Notes under the pieces: generated by a model
Seen by the model: the letters and a program-made list of their open reading frames with translations, nothing else
Told to the model about the DNA's origin: nothing
Database searches by the model: none
Position numbers and translations under genes: made by a program
Source: Hwanghaeella grinnelliae
Lineage (GTDB): Bacteria > Pseudomonadota > Alphaproteobacteria > UBA8366 > Aestuariispiraceae
Reading direction: 5' to 3'
Assembly: GCF_004005845.1 (NCBI RefSeq)
Contig: NZ_SADE01000002.1
Span: forward strand, 558,421 to 622,420
Length of the DNA: 64,000 nt
In this document: positions 28,551-38,239 of the stretch, in pieces
Position numbering within the stretch: position 1 is the stretch's first letter
Layout: every line of letters starts with the position of its first letter

Positions 28551-29336
28551 TCAGCTCACAATCTCGGTCGATGCCTCGGGCGGGCGGATTGGAATGCCCG
28601 CTTCGGCCATCTTCTGTTTCGCTTCCGCGATGGAATATTCCCCGAAATGGAAAATGGAGGCCGCCAACACGGCCGATGCATGGCCTTCGGTGACGCCGTC
28701 GACCAGGTGGTCCAGGTTGCCGACGCCGCCGCTGGCGATCACCGGAATGCGGAGAGCATCCGACACCGCGCGGGTCAGTCCCAGATCGAAACCGACCTTG
28801 GTGCCATCCCGGTCCATGGAGGTCAGCAGGATTTCGCCGGCGCCGTATTCCTCCATCTTCTTTGCCCATTCGATGGCGTCGAGACCCGTCGGGTTACGGC
28901 CGCCATGGGTGAAGACTTCCCATTTGCCCGGTCCGGTCGCCTTGGCGTCGACCGCGACGACAATGCATTGATTGCCGAAACGCTCGGCTGCTTCGCGCAC
29001 GAAATCGGGATTGTTCACCGCCGCGGTATTGATCGAAACCTTGTCGGCGCCGGCCAACAGCAGCTTGCGGATGTCCTCCACCGTGCGGACCCCGCCGCCG
29101 ACGGTCAGCGGCATGAACACCTCTTCCGCCGTGTGGCGCACGACCTCATAGATCGTGTCGCGGTTTTCATGGCTGGCGGTGATGTCCAGGAAGGTCAGCT
29201 CGTCCGCGCCCGCCTTGTCGTAGATCCGCGCCTGTTCCACCGGGTCCCCGGCATCGCGCAGCCCAACGAAGTTGACGCCCTTTACGACACGGCCGTCCTT
29301 GACGTCGAGACAGGGGATAACCCGTACACCCAGCAT
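28551..29336 (-). CDS. hisF: imidazole glycerol phosphate synthase, cyclase subunit
   Basis: TIM-barrel subunit that uses ammonia from HisH to close the imidazole ring. It is 261 aa. N-terminal [20 protein letters not shown] carries the catalytic Asp, and the second catalytic Asp is in SMDRDGTK. Barrel phosphate sites include TVGGGVR and VIASGGVG. The start at 29336 forms a TGATG overlap with the hisA stop, a sign of coupled translation. The frame remains open to 29354 inside hisA. Confidence 0.97.
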   Translation of the reverse strand: MLGVRVIPCLDVKDGRVVKGVNFVGLRDAGDPVEQARIYDKAGADELTFLDITASHENRDTIYEVVRHTAEEVFMPLTVGGGVRTVEDIRKLLLAGADKVSINTAAVNNPDFVREAAERFGNQCIVVAVDAKATGPGKWEVFTHGGRNPTGLDAIEWAKKMEEYGAGEILLTSMDRDGTKVGFDLGLTRAVSDALRIPVIASGGVGNLDHLVDGVTEGHASAVLAASIFHFGEYSIAEAKQKMAEAGIPIRPPEASTEIVS

Positions 29337-30073
29337 CAGCTTTCTCCCGCGCAAACCTTGAGCGCCGCCGCCAGATCGATCGCGCCTTCATAAAGCGCCC
29401 GTCCGCTGATCACGCCGCTGACGACGCCCGTTTCGCGCAGGGCCTTGATGTCGTCCAGGGAGGCGACCCCGCCGCTGGCGATCACCGGCATGGAAACCGC
29501 GCGCGCAAGTTCCGCGGTGCTGTCGACATTCACGCCGGTCATGGCGCCATCCCGGTTGATATCGGTGTAGATCACGGCGGCGACGCCGGCATCCTCGAAC
29601 CGTTTCGCGAGGTCGACGACTTGGAGGGTCGAGACATCGGCCCAGCCTTCCACAGCGACGAAACCGTCGCGCGCGTCGATGCCCACGGCGACCTTTCCGG
29701 GGAAAGCCTTGCAGGCATCCAGCACGACCGCGGGTTCGCGCACCGCGACGGTTCCCAGGATGACCCGGCTGACGCCGCGTTCCAACCACGCACCGGCGGC
29801 GTCCACGGAACGAATGCCCCCGCCCAGCTGCACCGGGACCGTGCCGGCGGCCGCGACAATCGCGTCCACCGCCGCGCCGTTCACGGATTCACCAGCAAAG
29901 GCGCCATCCAAGTCGACCACATGCAGCCATTGCGCGCCGGCCGCGACAAAGCCGCCTGCCTGATCGCCGGGGCTGTCGTTGAAGACCGTCGCCTGGTCCA
30001 TGTCGCCCTTGAACAGGCGAACACATTGACCCTGTTTCAGGTCGATTGCGGGGTAGAGGTCCATAACAGCCAT
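29336..30073 (-). CDS. hisA: ProFAR isomerase
   Basis: TIM-barrel isomerase of the fourth histidine step. It is 245 aa. It begins [15 protein letters not shown] with the catalytic Asp in AIDL, and has the second catalytic Asp in [12 protein letters not shown] plus phosphate-binding QLGGGIRS and VIASGGVAS. The start at ATG 30073 lies one base after the hisH stop with GGAAGG upstream; an ATG three codons later is possible. It is flanked tightly by hisH and hisF. Confidence 0.97.
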   Translation of the reverse strand: MAVMDLYPAIDLKQGQCVRLFKGDMDQATVFNDSPGDQAGGFVAAGAQWLHVVDLDGAFAGESVNGAAVDAIVAAAGTVPVQLGGGIRSVDAAGAWLERGVSRVILGTVAVREPAVVLDACKAFPGKVAVGIDARDGFVAVEGWADVSTLQVVDLAKRFEDAGVAAVIYTDINRDGAMTGVNVDSTAELARAVSMPVIASGGVASLDDIKALRETGVVSGVISGRALYEGAIDLAAALKVCAGES

Positions 30074-30074
30074 G

Positions 30075-30704
30075 TCACACCTTCCACTTCAGGAAGTTTG
30101 AAATCAGGCGCAGCCCTGTCGCCTGGCTCTTTTCCGGGTGGAACTGGGTTGCGATCATATTGTCGCGCGCCAGCATCGCCGTCAGCGTCGCGCCGTACTC
30201 CACCGTCGCCAGCACGTCGCCGGGATCGTCGCAGGTGAAGTGATAGCTATGCACGAAATACGCATAGGCCCCGGTCGGAATACCGCTCAGACAGGGGTGA
30301 TCGTGTTTCATGGTCAGCTGATTCCAACCCATATGCGGAATTTTCAGCGCCGGGTCCGAGGGCTCGATCGCCTTCACCGTGCCGTCGACCCAGCCGAGCC
30401 CTTCATGGGTGCCGTATTCCAACCCGTGGCTGGCCATCAGCTGCATGCCGACACAGATGCCGAAGAAGGGTTTGCCTTGTTTGTGGACCGCCTGTTCCAG
30501 GGCATCCACCATGCCGTCCACCGCATAAAGGCCACGGCGGCAATCGCCGAAAGCACCGACGCCGGGCAGGACGATGCGGTCGGCGTCCAGAACCACTTTG
30601 GGATCGTCCGTTACGAAGACCCTGTCCGCGCCTTCATGTTCGAACGCCTTGGCGGCGGATCGCAGATTGCCGGATCCGTAGTCGATGATCGCTACTGTTG
30701 TCAT
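30075..30704 (-). CDS. hisH: imidazole glycerol phosphate synthase, glutaminase subunit
   Basis: Glutamine amidotransferase partner of HisF. It is 209 aa. The triad is visible: Cys in [11 protein letters not shown], then His and Glu in QFHPEKSQ. The opening [13 protein letters not shown] is family-typical. The hisB gene lies 66 bp upstream on the same strand, so hisB-hisH-hisA-hisF-hisE may form one operon. Confidence 0.97.
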   Translation of the reverse strand: MTTVAIIDYGSGNLRSAAKAFEHEGADRVFVTDDPKVVLDADRIVLPGVGAFGDCRRGLYAVDGMVDALEQAVHKQGKPFFGICVGMQLMASHGLEYGTHEGLGWVDGTVKAIEPSDPALKIPHMGWNQLTMKHDHPCLSGIPTGAYAYFVHSYHFTCDDPGDVLATVEYGATLTAMLARDNMIATQFHPEKSQATGLRLISNFLKWKV

Positions 30705-30770
30705 GACCGAAAACTTTTCCAGATGTCGCCGACCGGTCGGCGGAAAACCTATCGCGCCCTAACCGGGTCC

Positions 30771-31370
30771 TTACATCGACCCGCCGAGCACACCCTTTGT
30801 CGAGGGGACCGCGTCAGACTGTCTTTCGTCGACGGCGGTCGCCACCTTCAAGGCCCTGGCCAGGCCTTTGAAGCAAGTCTCGGCGATATGGTGATTGTTC
30901 TCACCATACAGGTTTTCCACATGCAGCGTCGCACCGGCCGATTGGGCGAAGGCAGCGAACCATTCCTTGAACAGTTCAGTGTCGAAATCGCCGAGCTTCG
31001 GCCGGGTGAAATTCACCTTCCAAACCAGCGCGGGGCGGTTCGACAGGTCGATCGCAACCCGGGTCAGCGCTTCGTCCATCGGGATATAGGCATGGCCGTA
31101 GCGCTGGATGCCCTTTCGGTCACCCAACGCCTTGCTGACGGCTTCGCCGACCGTGTAGCCGGAATCCTCGGTGGTGTGATGAAAATCGATATGCAGGTCG
31201 CCTTCGGCCTTCACGGTCAGGTCCATCAAGCTATGCCGGCTCAACTGCTCCAGCATATGGTCGAGGAAGCCGATCCCGGTCGACACGTCATACACACCGC
31301 GACCGTCGATATCGACGGTGGCGGCAATGCGGGTTTCCTTGGTGTTCCGTTCAACGGATGCCGTGCGCAT
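30771..31370 (-). CDS. hisB: imidazoleglycerol-phosphate dehydratase
   Basis: Manganese-dependent dehydratase of histidine synthesis, monofunctional and 199 aa. The two metal-binding motifs are present: [17 protein letters not shown]...[11 protein letters not shown], and [17 protein letters not shown] near the C terminus. I prefer the ATG at 31370 ([14 protein letters not shown]), although an ATG at 31376 with GGGA upstream is also possible. The gene opens the his cluster on this strand. Confidence 0.96.
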   Translation of the reverse strand: MRTASVERNTKETRIAATVDIDGRGVYDVSTGIGFLDHMLEQLSRHSLMDLTVKAEGDLHIDFHHTTEDSGYTVGEAVSKALGDRKGIQRYGHAYIPMDEALTRVAIDLSNRPALVWKVNFTRPKLGDFDTELFKEWFAAFAQSAGATLHVENLYGENNHHIAETCFKGLARALKVATAVDERQSDAVPSTKGVLGGSM

Positions 31371-31495
31371 TCCCATCAGTCCCAAATTTAAGTCTCAGAC
31401 GGGAAGCCTTGTAACAACCGGACGGGCCGACAACAACGCCCATCTCCCAGAATTCCGGGGATAGGACGTTGTTTCAGCCCGCATATCCTAGTCGA

Positions 31496-32071
31496 CTAAA
31501 GAATTTCGACAGATCCCATGACCTGTTCCGCATCCGGCAGGTTCTTCGGATAATAGTGGAGCTTTGCCCCGGTATAGGCGACGAAATAGAGTTTGTCTTC
31601 CGCCAGGACTGCTTCAGCGATGCCGTTTTTCTGAAGGCCTTCCTTCGTCGCGAAGGTGAACTCAAACCGGAATCCCTGCTTGCCGGCAATGGTTTTCGGC
31701 GCGATTTCCTGGATCTCGAATTGCGTTCCCCCCAGCTGGACCAGCGTATCGCGGTACAATTCCGTGATCTCAAGCTCGGTCATGCCTTTTTTGAATTCAG
31801 GCAGGGTTTTCGGGGTCTGAGCATCGGTCGGAAACAGTTTCTCGCCGTCCTCGACACCGCTGGCGAACAGGATTTGTTGCAGGATCGGTCCATCGACGGT
31901 CCAGATTTCGTATTTTCCGGAGGTAAGCTTGCTCCACGACCTTTCCGGCGAAACCTTCATCGCGTTCCCGACTTCCACCGGCGACCCGCCTTTGACCAAC
32001 GTGTAACCCTGACAGGCGGCGGCCAACGCCAGAACCGAGGCCAGTGCGGCAATTCGAACCAGTTTCTTCAA
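31496..32071 (-). CDS. putative lipoprotein of unknown function
   Basis: A 191-aa protein with a classic lipoprotein signal (KKLVRIAALASVLALAAAC). The mature domain contains SGKYEIWTVDGPILQQILFASGVEDGEKLF and later FRFEFTFATKEGLQKNGIAEAVLAEDKLYFVAYTG, a beta-rich fold I cannot name. The start is TTG at 32071, overlapping the M48 protease stop as TTGA, with a GGGGGATTGGGAAG run upstream. It is probably co-expressed with the protease and attached to the membrane. Confidence 0.65.
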   Translation of the reverse strand: MKKLVRIAALASVLALAAACQGYTLVKGGSPVEVGNAMKVSPERSWSKLTSGKYEIWTVDGPILQQILFASGVEDGEKLFPTDAQTPKTLPEFKKGMTELEITELYRDTLVQLGGTQFEIQEIAPKTIAGKQGFRFEFTFATKEGLQKNGIAEAVLAEDKLYFVAYTGAKLHYYPKNLPDAEQVMGSVEIL

Positions 32072-33402
32072 CTTCCCAATCCCCCAATTACGAACTCAAT
32101 CATTTTGCGGTCCGTCGCCTCCGGATTTCGCCGGATATATTCGGCATAGGACTCGCGTGCTTCGACATTCAGACCCCTGCGCTGAAAAATCTGCCCGCGC
32201 GCACGGAACACTTCAGGCGGCGCGTCGATGAACTGCGTCGCGGCGTGATAGGCGGCCAAGGCCAGGTCTTCGTCGCCTTCGTCCCCGCGTTGCCGGTACA
32301 TCTCGCCTTTCTGGTAATAGACGGCGCCGGCACGGAATCCGTCGGCGATCAAGGCGTCGAACAGGCGCTCCGTTCTTTCGTAGTCCCGTTTAGATACTTC
32401 GTCAGCCAGCAGGCTTTCCCAATGCGGCGACAGCGCTTCGCGATATTCTTCGGTCCCGATCCGGCCGGGACCGCCACCCGCGATCGGCACTTCGTCCGCC
32501 AAGGCGCGCAGCATTGTCTGGCGCTCAGAAATTGCCGGATGGCTGGCATAGAAGAAGGATCGCGACCGCGGCGTGTCACCCAGTTCAGCGTCGAGATTTT
32601 CCCAGATCTTTGGGGCTTCATGCGGCGAAAAGCCGGCCCTTGCCATCAACAGAACGCCGTAGCCGTCCGCCTCCCGCTCACTATCGCGACCGAAGGACGC
32701 CAGGCTGCCCACCGTGGCAATGGTTGCGATACTGCCGACAACAGGCACACCCAAAGCCGCTGTGAATACCTGAAAGAAGGCAAGCCCGTTGGTCTTGTCG
32801 ATCGTGTCCTTCATGCGCTGATACGAATGGCGGCGCAGGTAATGGCCGATTTCATGCGACAGAACCGTCGCCAGTTGGGCTTCGTTCCGCGCTCTTAGCA
32901 ACAGGCCCGAATAGACCGACATCATACCGTTCGGCGACATCGTCGCGTTGAAGTCCGGGACCCGCACGATATAGACGCGGATATCGTCGCAATAGTCACC
33001 TGCGATCTTGCAGACCATGTCGCTGACATAGGCATTCAACGCGGGATCCTTGATTGCGTTTCCCGCATTCGCCGCCCGCCGCTCGGCGCGGTCCGCGATC
33101 ATCCAAACGCTGGCCTCGTCGCTGCTGATGTCAGGACGTTCTCCAGGGCTTAGATCTTCGATCCGGTAGTCGTCGATCGACCCGGTAATGCCGCTATCTC
33201 CGTCGTCACGGGCCACACTATCGCCGGATACGTCTGTGGGGGCGCCGGAATCCTTGTCCGGGTCATCTGCGGTCTGTGTCTTCGCCGCATTGATCGGGGC
33301 CCGATACGCGTCGCCGCCCGTTGTTTGGCACGCCGTAAGCCCGACCGCGACGGCAAAAACCGCGACGGTGGACCACAAGCGGGATTTCGCCGGAATGATC
33401 AT
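32068..33402 (-). CDS. M48-family metalloprotease lipoprotein (BepA/LoiP-like)
   Basis: A 444-aa periplasmic zinc protease. The start is ATG 33402 with AGGGAT before it. A signal with lipobox LTAC leads into an acidic linker (about 30-100). The catalytic HExxH is in LSHEIGHYLRRHSYQRM and the third zinc ligand Glu in DSEREADGYGV, as in M48C. The C-terminal 170 residues contain TPR-like helices (ALIADGFRAGAVYYQKGEMYRQRGDEGDEDLALAAYHAA). Relatives check outer-membrane protein assembly. It overlaps the following lipoprotein gene. Confidence 0.88.
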   Translation of the reverse strand: MIIPAKSRLWSTVAVFAVAVGLTACQTTGGDAYRAPINAAKTQTADDPDKDSGAPTDVSGDSVARDDGDSGITGSIDDYRIEDLSPGERPDISSDEASVWMIADRAERRAANAGNAIKDPALNAYVSDMVCKIAGDYCDDIRVYIVRVPDFNATMSPNGMMSVYSGLLLRARNEAQLATVLSHEIGHYLRRHSYQRMKDTIDKTNGLAFFQVFTAALGVPVVGSIATIATVGSLASFGRDSEREADGYGVLLMARAGFSPHEAPKIWENLDAELGDTPRSRSFFYASHPAISERQTMLRALADEVPIAGGGPGRIGTEEYREALSPHWESLLADEVSKRDYERTERLFDALIADGFRAGAVYYQKGEMYRQRGDEGDEDLALAAYHAATQFIDAPPEVFRARGQIFQRRGLNVEARESYAEYIRRNPEATDRKMIEFVIGGLGS

Positions 33403-33406
33403 ATCC

Positions 33407-34129
33407 CTAGCCGTCGCTGCCCGAGGGCGTTGTCGGGAAGTTGGCCAACAGCAAATCAACAGTTTCGGCAGCCGGCGCGGCTTCGCGCAAATCGCCGGAC
33501 TTACGGCCCAGCATATTGAACCAGACGATTTCACCGGTCGACAGGTCGACCAGGGACGCATAGCCAGCCTGGATTCCGCCCTGGATCGGCGCACCCAGGA
33601 TCGCCATGAACACATTCAACGCGACGCGTCCCGCCGTGGAATAGCTGTCCCGCACAAAAAGGAACAAGCCGTAGTCCGCCCCATATTCGTCCCGAAGCGC
33701 GCCTGAATCAGGGCCCAAGGACCAATCGAAAACGTCCTTTTTCGTGGGGATCGGCGCCAGCTGGCTGCCCGCGATCGTGGCGCCGACGATTTCATGCAGC
33801 TTTACCAGTTGAATTTCGGTTTCGCTTTCAGTGCCGGGTTCGTTCAAATCGGACGCATAGAGCACATTCGCATTCGAGTCCGCCAAAACACGCTGAATTT
33901 CGGTCTTGATCAGGCCCTGCGCTTTTTCGGTCCATTCAGCGTTGGGAACCATCAACCCGCCCGCGGTGAATTCCGACAGGACCACATCCGGCGCCAGGAC
34001 GACGATGCGCTGTCCCGCATTGGGCCGTTTCGCGGCCAGGTGATCCGTTTGCTTCAATGTCTGCGTGGCGCAGGCCGACACAAAGACCAATACGACAATC
34101 GACGCGACAATTTTCTTCAATGAACGCAT
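33407..34129 (-). CDS. putative lipoprotein of unknown function
   Basis: A 240-aa protein with a lipobox signal (KKIVASIVVLVFVSAC). The mature part has VVLAPDVVLSEFTAGGLMVPNAEWTEKA, an extended region, and RDSYSTAGRVALNVFMAILGAPIQGGIQAGYASLVDLSTGEIVWFNM, which resembles GNA1162/CsgG-like envelope lipoproteins. The start is ATG 34129 after GGGGGGCGGA. It ends 4 bp before the M48 protease gene on the same strand, forming a three-lipoprotein operon. Confidence 0.66.
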   Translation of the reverse strand: MRSLKKIVASIVVLVFVSACATQTLKQTDHLAAKRPNAGQRIVVLAPDVVLSEFTAGGLMVPNAEWTEKAQGLIKTEIQRVLADSNANVLYASDLNEPGTESETEIQLVKLHEIVGATIAGSQLAPIPTKKDVFDWSLGPDSGALRDEYGADYGLFLFVRDSYSTAGRVALNVFMAILGAPIQGGIQAGYASLVDLSTGEIVWFNMLGRKSGDLREAAPAAETVDLLLANFPTTPSGSDG

Positions 34130-34147
34130 TCCGCCCCCCATACGCAA

Positions 34148-34416
34148 ACCGCAAAATTACAAACACCCAATTCACCCCACGGGATCAAACCGCCCCCAAG
34201 CAGCACCGTCCATGGCGTGGATAGTCGCAAGTCACCACGATTGCGGTTGAAGTTGCAATAAGCTATGCGCGTATCCGGTGCTGTTTTTTCGCTTTGCGGT
34301 GTTTGGTTCCGCTCGGGTACCGGTTGCGGTGGCGGTCCCGTTTTTCCCCGGCCGTGGACTGGCCATTGACTGACTGGCCATTGACTGAACGGGCCCCGCC
34401 CCTCATATCGGGCAGC
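34148..34416. other. intergenic region before hslV
   Basis: This 269-bp gap lies between divergent genes. It holds an exact 15-bp tandem duplication CTGGCCATTGACTGA at 34359-34373 and 34374-34388, just before hslV. No convincing RpoH promoter is visible to me, although hslVU is usually heat-induced. Confidence 0.5.
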
Positions 34417-34980
34417 ATGACGAAAGCACCCCACACGAATGGCGCCGAGCTGCACGGCACGACAATTCTGTCCGTGCGCAAAGGCAACCGGGTCGTGGTC
34501 GCCGGCGACGGACAAGTCAGCCTGGGCAACACGGTCTTCAAGTCCAACGCCCGCAAGGTCCGCACCCTGTCGGAGGGCAAGATCCTGGTCGGCTTCGCCG
34601 GCGCGACGGCGGACGCGTTTACGCTGCTGGAACGGTTGGAATCCAAGTTGGAACAATATCCTGAGCAATTGACACGCGCCTGCGTGGAGCTTGCGAAGGA
34701 TTGGCGGACGGACCGCTACCTGCGCCGGCTGGAAGCGATGATGGCCGTTGTCGACAAGGATGTGAGCCTGATCCTGTCCGGGACCGGGGATGTGATCGAG
34801 CCGGAAGACGGTATTATCGGCATCGGATCCGGCGGGGCCTTCGCCCTCAGCGCCGCCCGCGCCCTGATCGACCGGGACGATATGGATGCGGAAGCGGTTG
34901 CCCGCCGCGCGATGAAGATCGCCGGGGATATCTGCATCTATACCAACGAAAACATCACTATTGAGAGTATTGGCGAATGA
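34417..34980 (+). CDS. hslV: HslV peptidase subunit (ClpQ)
   Basis: Proteolytic core of the HslUV ATP-dependent protease in the cytoplasm. It is 187 aa. The N-terminal threonine nucleophile appears after a short propeptide: ...ELHG then [34 protein letters not shown] follows. The propeptide of about 14 residues before Thr is longer than in E. coli but common in alphaproteobacteria. The start at ATG 34417 is chosen because the upstream open frame has no family character. The stop overlaps hslU by ATGA. Confidence 0.96.
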   Translation: MTKAPHTNGAELHGTTILSVRKGNRVVVAGDGQVSLGNTVFKSNARKVRTLSEGKILVGFAGATADAFTLLERLESKLEQYPEQLTRACVELAKDWRTDRYLRRLEAMMAVVDKDVSLILSGTGDVIEPEDGIIGIGSGGAFALSAARALIDRDDMDAEAVARRAMKIAGDICIYTNENITIESIGE

Positions 34981-36290
34981 CCGATTTCAGCCCGCGGGAG
35001 ATCGTTTCCGAACTGGACCGTTTCATCGTCGGCCAGGACGACGCCAAGCGCGCGGTCGCAATCGCGCTGCGCAATCGGTGGCGCCGGCAACAGCTGGACG
35101 GCATGATGCGCGAGGAGGTTCTGCCCAAGAACATTCTGATGATCGGGCCGACCGGTTGCGGCAAGACCGAGATCGCCCGCCGCCTGGCCAAGCTGGCCAA
35201 CGCGCCCTTCATCAAGGTCGAAGCTACCAAGTTCACTGAAGTCGGTTATGTGGGCCGCGATGTGGAACAGATCATCCGCGACCTGGTCGAAGTCGCCATT
35301 CAGATGGCCCGCGAAACCCAGCGCAAGGAAGTGCAGGGCAAGGCCGAGCTTTCCGCCGAAGAACGCGTGTTGGACGCGCTGGTCGGCGAGAATGCGACCG
35401 AGGCAACCCGCCAAAGCTTCCGCAAAAAACTGCGTGAGGGCGAGTTGGACGACAAGGACGTCGAAATCAACGTTCAGGAAAATGCCGGTTTCAGCATGCC
35501 GACCATGGATATTCCCGGCATGCCCGGATCGCAGATGGGCATGATCAACCTGAACGACATGCTGGGCAAAGCCTTCGGCGGCGGCCGCACAAAGCCGCGC
35601 AAGATGAAGGTTGCGGAATCCTATCAGGTCCTGCTGGAGGAAGAAGCGGACAAGCTGATCGACGAAGAGAAGATCTCCAGCCAAGCGATCAACATGGTCG
35701 AGCAGAGCGGCATCGCCTTCATCGACGAAATCGACAAAATCACCGTCCGGTCCGAACGCCAGGGCGGAGATGTCAGCCGCGAAGGCGTGCAGCGCGACCT
35801 GCTGCCCCTGATCGAGGGAACGACGGTGGCCACCAAATACGGTTCGGTGAAGACCGACCATGTGCTGTTCATCGCGTCCGGCGCTTTCCATCAATCCAAG
35901 CCGTCGGACCTGCTGGCTGAACTGCAAGGCCGGTTGCCGATCCGGGTTAATCTGAACCCGCTGACCGAGGCGGATTTCGGACGCATCCTGCGCGAACCGG
36001 AAAACAGCCTGATCAAGCAATACGTCGCCTTGATGGGGACGGAGGACGTCACGCTGGACTTCGCGGAAGACGCCATCGACCGGGTCGCGGCCCTGTCGGC
36101 GCAGATCAACCAGACGGTCGAGAATATCGGGGCGCGGCGGCTTCACACAATTCTGGAAAAGCTGCTGGAAGATATCAGCTTCACGGCCTCGGACCGGGGT
36201 GGAGAGACGATCGACATCACGGCCGACTATGTGAACGAAAAGGTGGCCCCACTGGCCCAGGATACGGATCTGAGCCGCTTCATCCTGTAA
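34977..36290 (+). CDS. hslU: HslU ATPase subunit (ClpY)
   Basis: AAA+ unfoldase of HslUV. It is 437 aa. Walker [16 protein letters not shown], Walker [11 protein letters not shown], a distinctive I-domain (about 110-245) and the sensor-2 region [26 protein letters not shown] complete the protein. The C terminus ends LSRFIL, the tail that docks in HslV. The start overlaps the hslV stop in ATGA, so the pair is coupled. Confidence 0.98.
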   Translation: MTDFSPREIVSELDRFIVGQDDAKRAVAIALRNRWRRQQLDGMMREEVLPKNILMIGPTGCGKTEIARRLAKLANAPFIKVEATKFTEVGYVGRDVEQIIRDLVEVAIQMARETQRKEVQGKAELSAEERVLDALVGENATEATRQSFRKKLREGELDDKDVEINVQENAGFSMPTMDIPGMPGSQMGMINLNDMLGKAFGGGRTKPRKMKVAESYQVLLEEEADKLIDEEKISSQAINMVEQSGIAFIDEIDKITVRSERQGGDVSREGVQRDLLPLIEGTTVATKYGSVKTDHVLFIASGAFHQSKPSDLLAELQGRLPIRVNLNPLTEADFGRILREPENSLIKQYVALMGTEDVTLDFAEDAIDRVAALSAQINQTVENIGARRLHTILEKLLEDISFTASDRGGETIDITADYVNEKVAPLAQDTDLSRFIL

Positions 36291-36343
36291 TCGTCTTACC
36301 GATCGTACGTATCATCGCGCTTATTTTTTGGGGAGAGGGAAGT

Positions 36344-37282
36344 ATGGCCGTTCTGGTTCTGGATACGCTGCCGCATTGTCAGGAATGGACGGATGCGCTG
36401 CGCGCGCATGCGCCGGAAATGGATATCCGCCCCTGGCCGGAGGTCGGCAACCGGGATGAGATCACCCATGCGGTCGTTTGCTTCCCGGAACCGGGCGAGC
36501 TTGCCAAACTTCCCAACCTGAAGGCGATGCATTCGCTTTGGGCCGGTGTCGATCACGCGACCCGCGACGAGGACCTTCCCCTGAATGTGCCGCTGATCCG
36601 TATGGTCGATCACAGCCTGAGCCAGGGGATGCTGGATTACGTCACCGGCCATGTCTATCGCCATCACCTGCAGATGCCGAAATTCGAGGCACTGCAGCGC
36701 CAAGCCGAATGGCTGCAGGAGGTTCCCCCACTGATCGAGGAACGCAAGGTCGGCATCATGGGGATCGGTGTGCTGGGCGGTGAAATCGCCGAACAGTTGG
36801 CCGCGTTGGGATTCAATGTGCGCGGCTGGGCGCGGACGCAGAAGACCATCGACGATGTTTACTGTTTTGCTGGAATGGAGTCCTTGGAAGACTTCCTGCG
36901 GGACACCGAGATCTTGGTTCTGCTGCTGCCGAACACAGCGGAAACGACGGACATCATCAACGAGGAAACCCTAGCGATGCTGCCCGAGGGCGCGGCGATC
37001 ATCAACGCAGGGCGGGGCACGCTGATCGACGAGGACGCGCTGATCCGCGCGTTGGACGCCGGCCAGATCAGCGCCGCGACGCTGGACGTCTTCAAGACCG
37101 AACCCTTGCCGAAGGATCATCCCTTCTGGGCGCATGAGAAGATTTCGGTCACCCCGCATGTTGCCGCCGAAACCCGGTTGTCGACCGCCAGCAAAGTCAT
37201 CATCGACAATATCCGCCACCTGGACGACGGCGGGTCGATCGACGATGTCGACGGCGTGTTCGATCCGAAGGCAGGGTATTAG
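36344..37282 (+). CDS. D-2-hydroxyacid dehydrogenase (GhrA-like glyoxylate/hydroxypyruvate reductase)
   Basis: A 312-aa NAD(P)-dependent dehydrogenase. The Rossmann GxGxxG is in VGIMGIGVLGGEIAEQLAALGF. The catalytic Arg is in INAGRGTLIDEDAL, Glu near LDVFKTEPLPKDHPFW and His in VTPHVAAET. This GhrA subfamily reduces glyoxylate or hydroxypyruvate. It lies 53 bp after hslU and may share transcripts. The following gene begins an AT-rich island. Confidence 0.88.
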   Translation: MAVLVLDTLPHCQEWTDALRAHAPEMDIRPWPEVGNRDEITHAVVCFPEPGELAKLPNLKAMHSLWAGVDHATRDEDLPLNVPLIRMVDHSLSQGMLDYVTGHVYRHHLQMPKFEALQRQAEWLQEVPPLIEERKVGIMGIGVLGGEIAEQLAALGFNVRGWARTQKTIDDVYCFAGMESLEDFLRDTEILVLLLPNTAETTDIINEETLAMLPEGAAIINAGRGTLIDEDALIRALDAGQISAATLDVFKTEPLPKDHPFWAHEKISVTPHVAAETRLSTASKVIIDNIRHLDDGGSIDDVDGVFDPKAGY

Positions 37283-37306
37283 ATTACTTAGTTGTCGAGC
37301 AATGGG

Positions 37307-38239
37307 TCACGCCGCAACTTCTATATCGAGAATTCGTTTTCCAATTGCCTGCACGTTTTCAAACGCCAACAGCCGCAACTCTTCTTGATCGGCCTGGGCC
37401 TCTAGTTCTTCCAAAGCCTCATCAATGTTGTTCTGCTGTCTTTCTGTTACCTGGGGATCATCTTTCGATGGCCGATGAAGCATCATTTCGTGGGCTCTTG
37501 CGAAATGCACATTAGGCTCCTTGTCACGGTCTACCTTTAGATCCCATAGTCTGCGTTTGATGCGATGGACTGAACTTGTCAGTGACCCGGCCCGTAGCGT
37601 CCCAAAGTTCGCAACAAGTTTTGGTCCTGCGAAATCAATTATGACCTTACTACTGCTGCCTTTCGCTCGTCGGGGGCGACCTGCCTGCAAGTCTGCACTA
37701 AAATAAACACCGTATCCGTCCCGATGTGACTTGATGTAGTCGCACACCATGAATGGGAGGCGGTCTCCCTCACCACCACCATCGACATCTTCAACAATGG
37801 CAACGCTCATCGGAGCGACAAGTTCGTAATGCTCCTCTGGGGCTACATAGAGTGAGGAAAGTGCAGTCATCCAGCTTTGTGCGAGAGACTCAAGACTAAG
37901 CCCTTCAGCCTCCATGCATTCACCTACGAATACTCCAGTGACTATTGAGTCCGGTTTGAAAAGCGCCTCGACAGACCGTTTGGACAGATCATGCTCCAGG
38001 TGTTCTCCGGCGAGCTCAACAGCTTTGATCGCACCAGTTGCGTCGGGTCCATACAGACACTGAAGTCTATCCAGCGCGTTTGCTAATTCGACATGAAAGC
38101 CTTCAGCATTTGCGGTCGCAACACCCACGACCAGCTGTTCTATAGAACCAGAAATTGGGCGCAATAAAATCGGTGCCCAGTGCGCTCGGACACTATGCTC
38201 TACGGATGGGAAATGTCTTTCGTTGAGGAGCATGCTCAT
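37307..38239 (-). CDS. unknown protein paired with HipA-like kinase
   Basis: A 310-aa protein not recognised. The opening (APILLRPISGSIEQLVVGVATANAEGFHVE) resembles in pattern, not in residues, the start of DUF3037 proteins, which often accompany HipA-like kinases. A conserved-looking core PFMVCDYIKSHRDGYGVYFSADLQAGRPRRAKGSSSKVIIDFAGPKL is followed by a basic HRIKRRLWDLK patch and an acidic helical tail. Its start overlaps the stop of the kinase gene (ATGA), so the two are translated together. The gene is visibly AT-richer than its surroundings. It could be a toxin, antitoxin or substrate of the kinase. Confidence 0.6.
   Translation of the reverse strand: MSMLLNERHFPSVEHSVRAHWAPILLRPISGSIEQLVVGVATANAEGFHVELANALDRLQCLYGPDATGAIKAVELAGEHLEHDLSKRSVEALFKPDSIVTGVFVGECMEAEGLSLESLAQSWMTALSSLYVAPEEHYELVAPMSVAIVEDVDGGGEGDRLPFMVCDYIKSHRDGYGVYFSADLQAGRPRRAKGSSSKVIIDFAGPKLVANFGTLRAGSLTSSVHRIKRRLWDLKVDRDKEPNVHFARAHEMMLHRPSKDDPQVTERQQNNIDEALEELEAQADQEELRLLAFENVQAIGKRILDIEVAA

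Noticed and set aside
30138-31391. A 417-codon plus-strand frame over hisH and hisB
   Set aside because: Shadow; both his genes are unambiguous on the other strand.
34148-34416. RpoH promoter before hslV
   Set aside because: TTGAAG and CTATGC occur, but spacing and the -10 element do not fit the consensus well enough.
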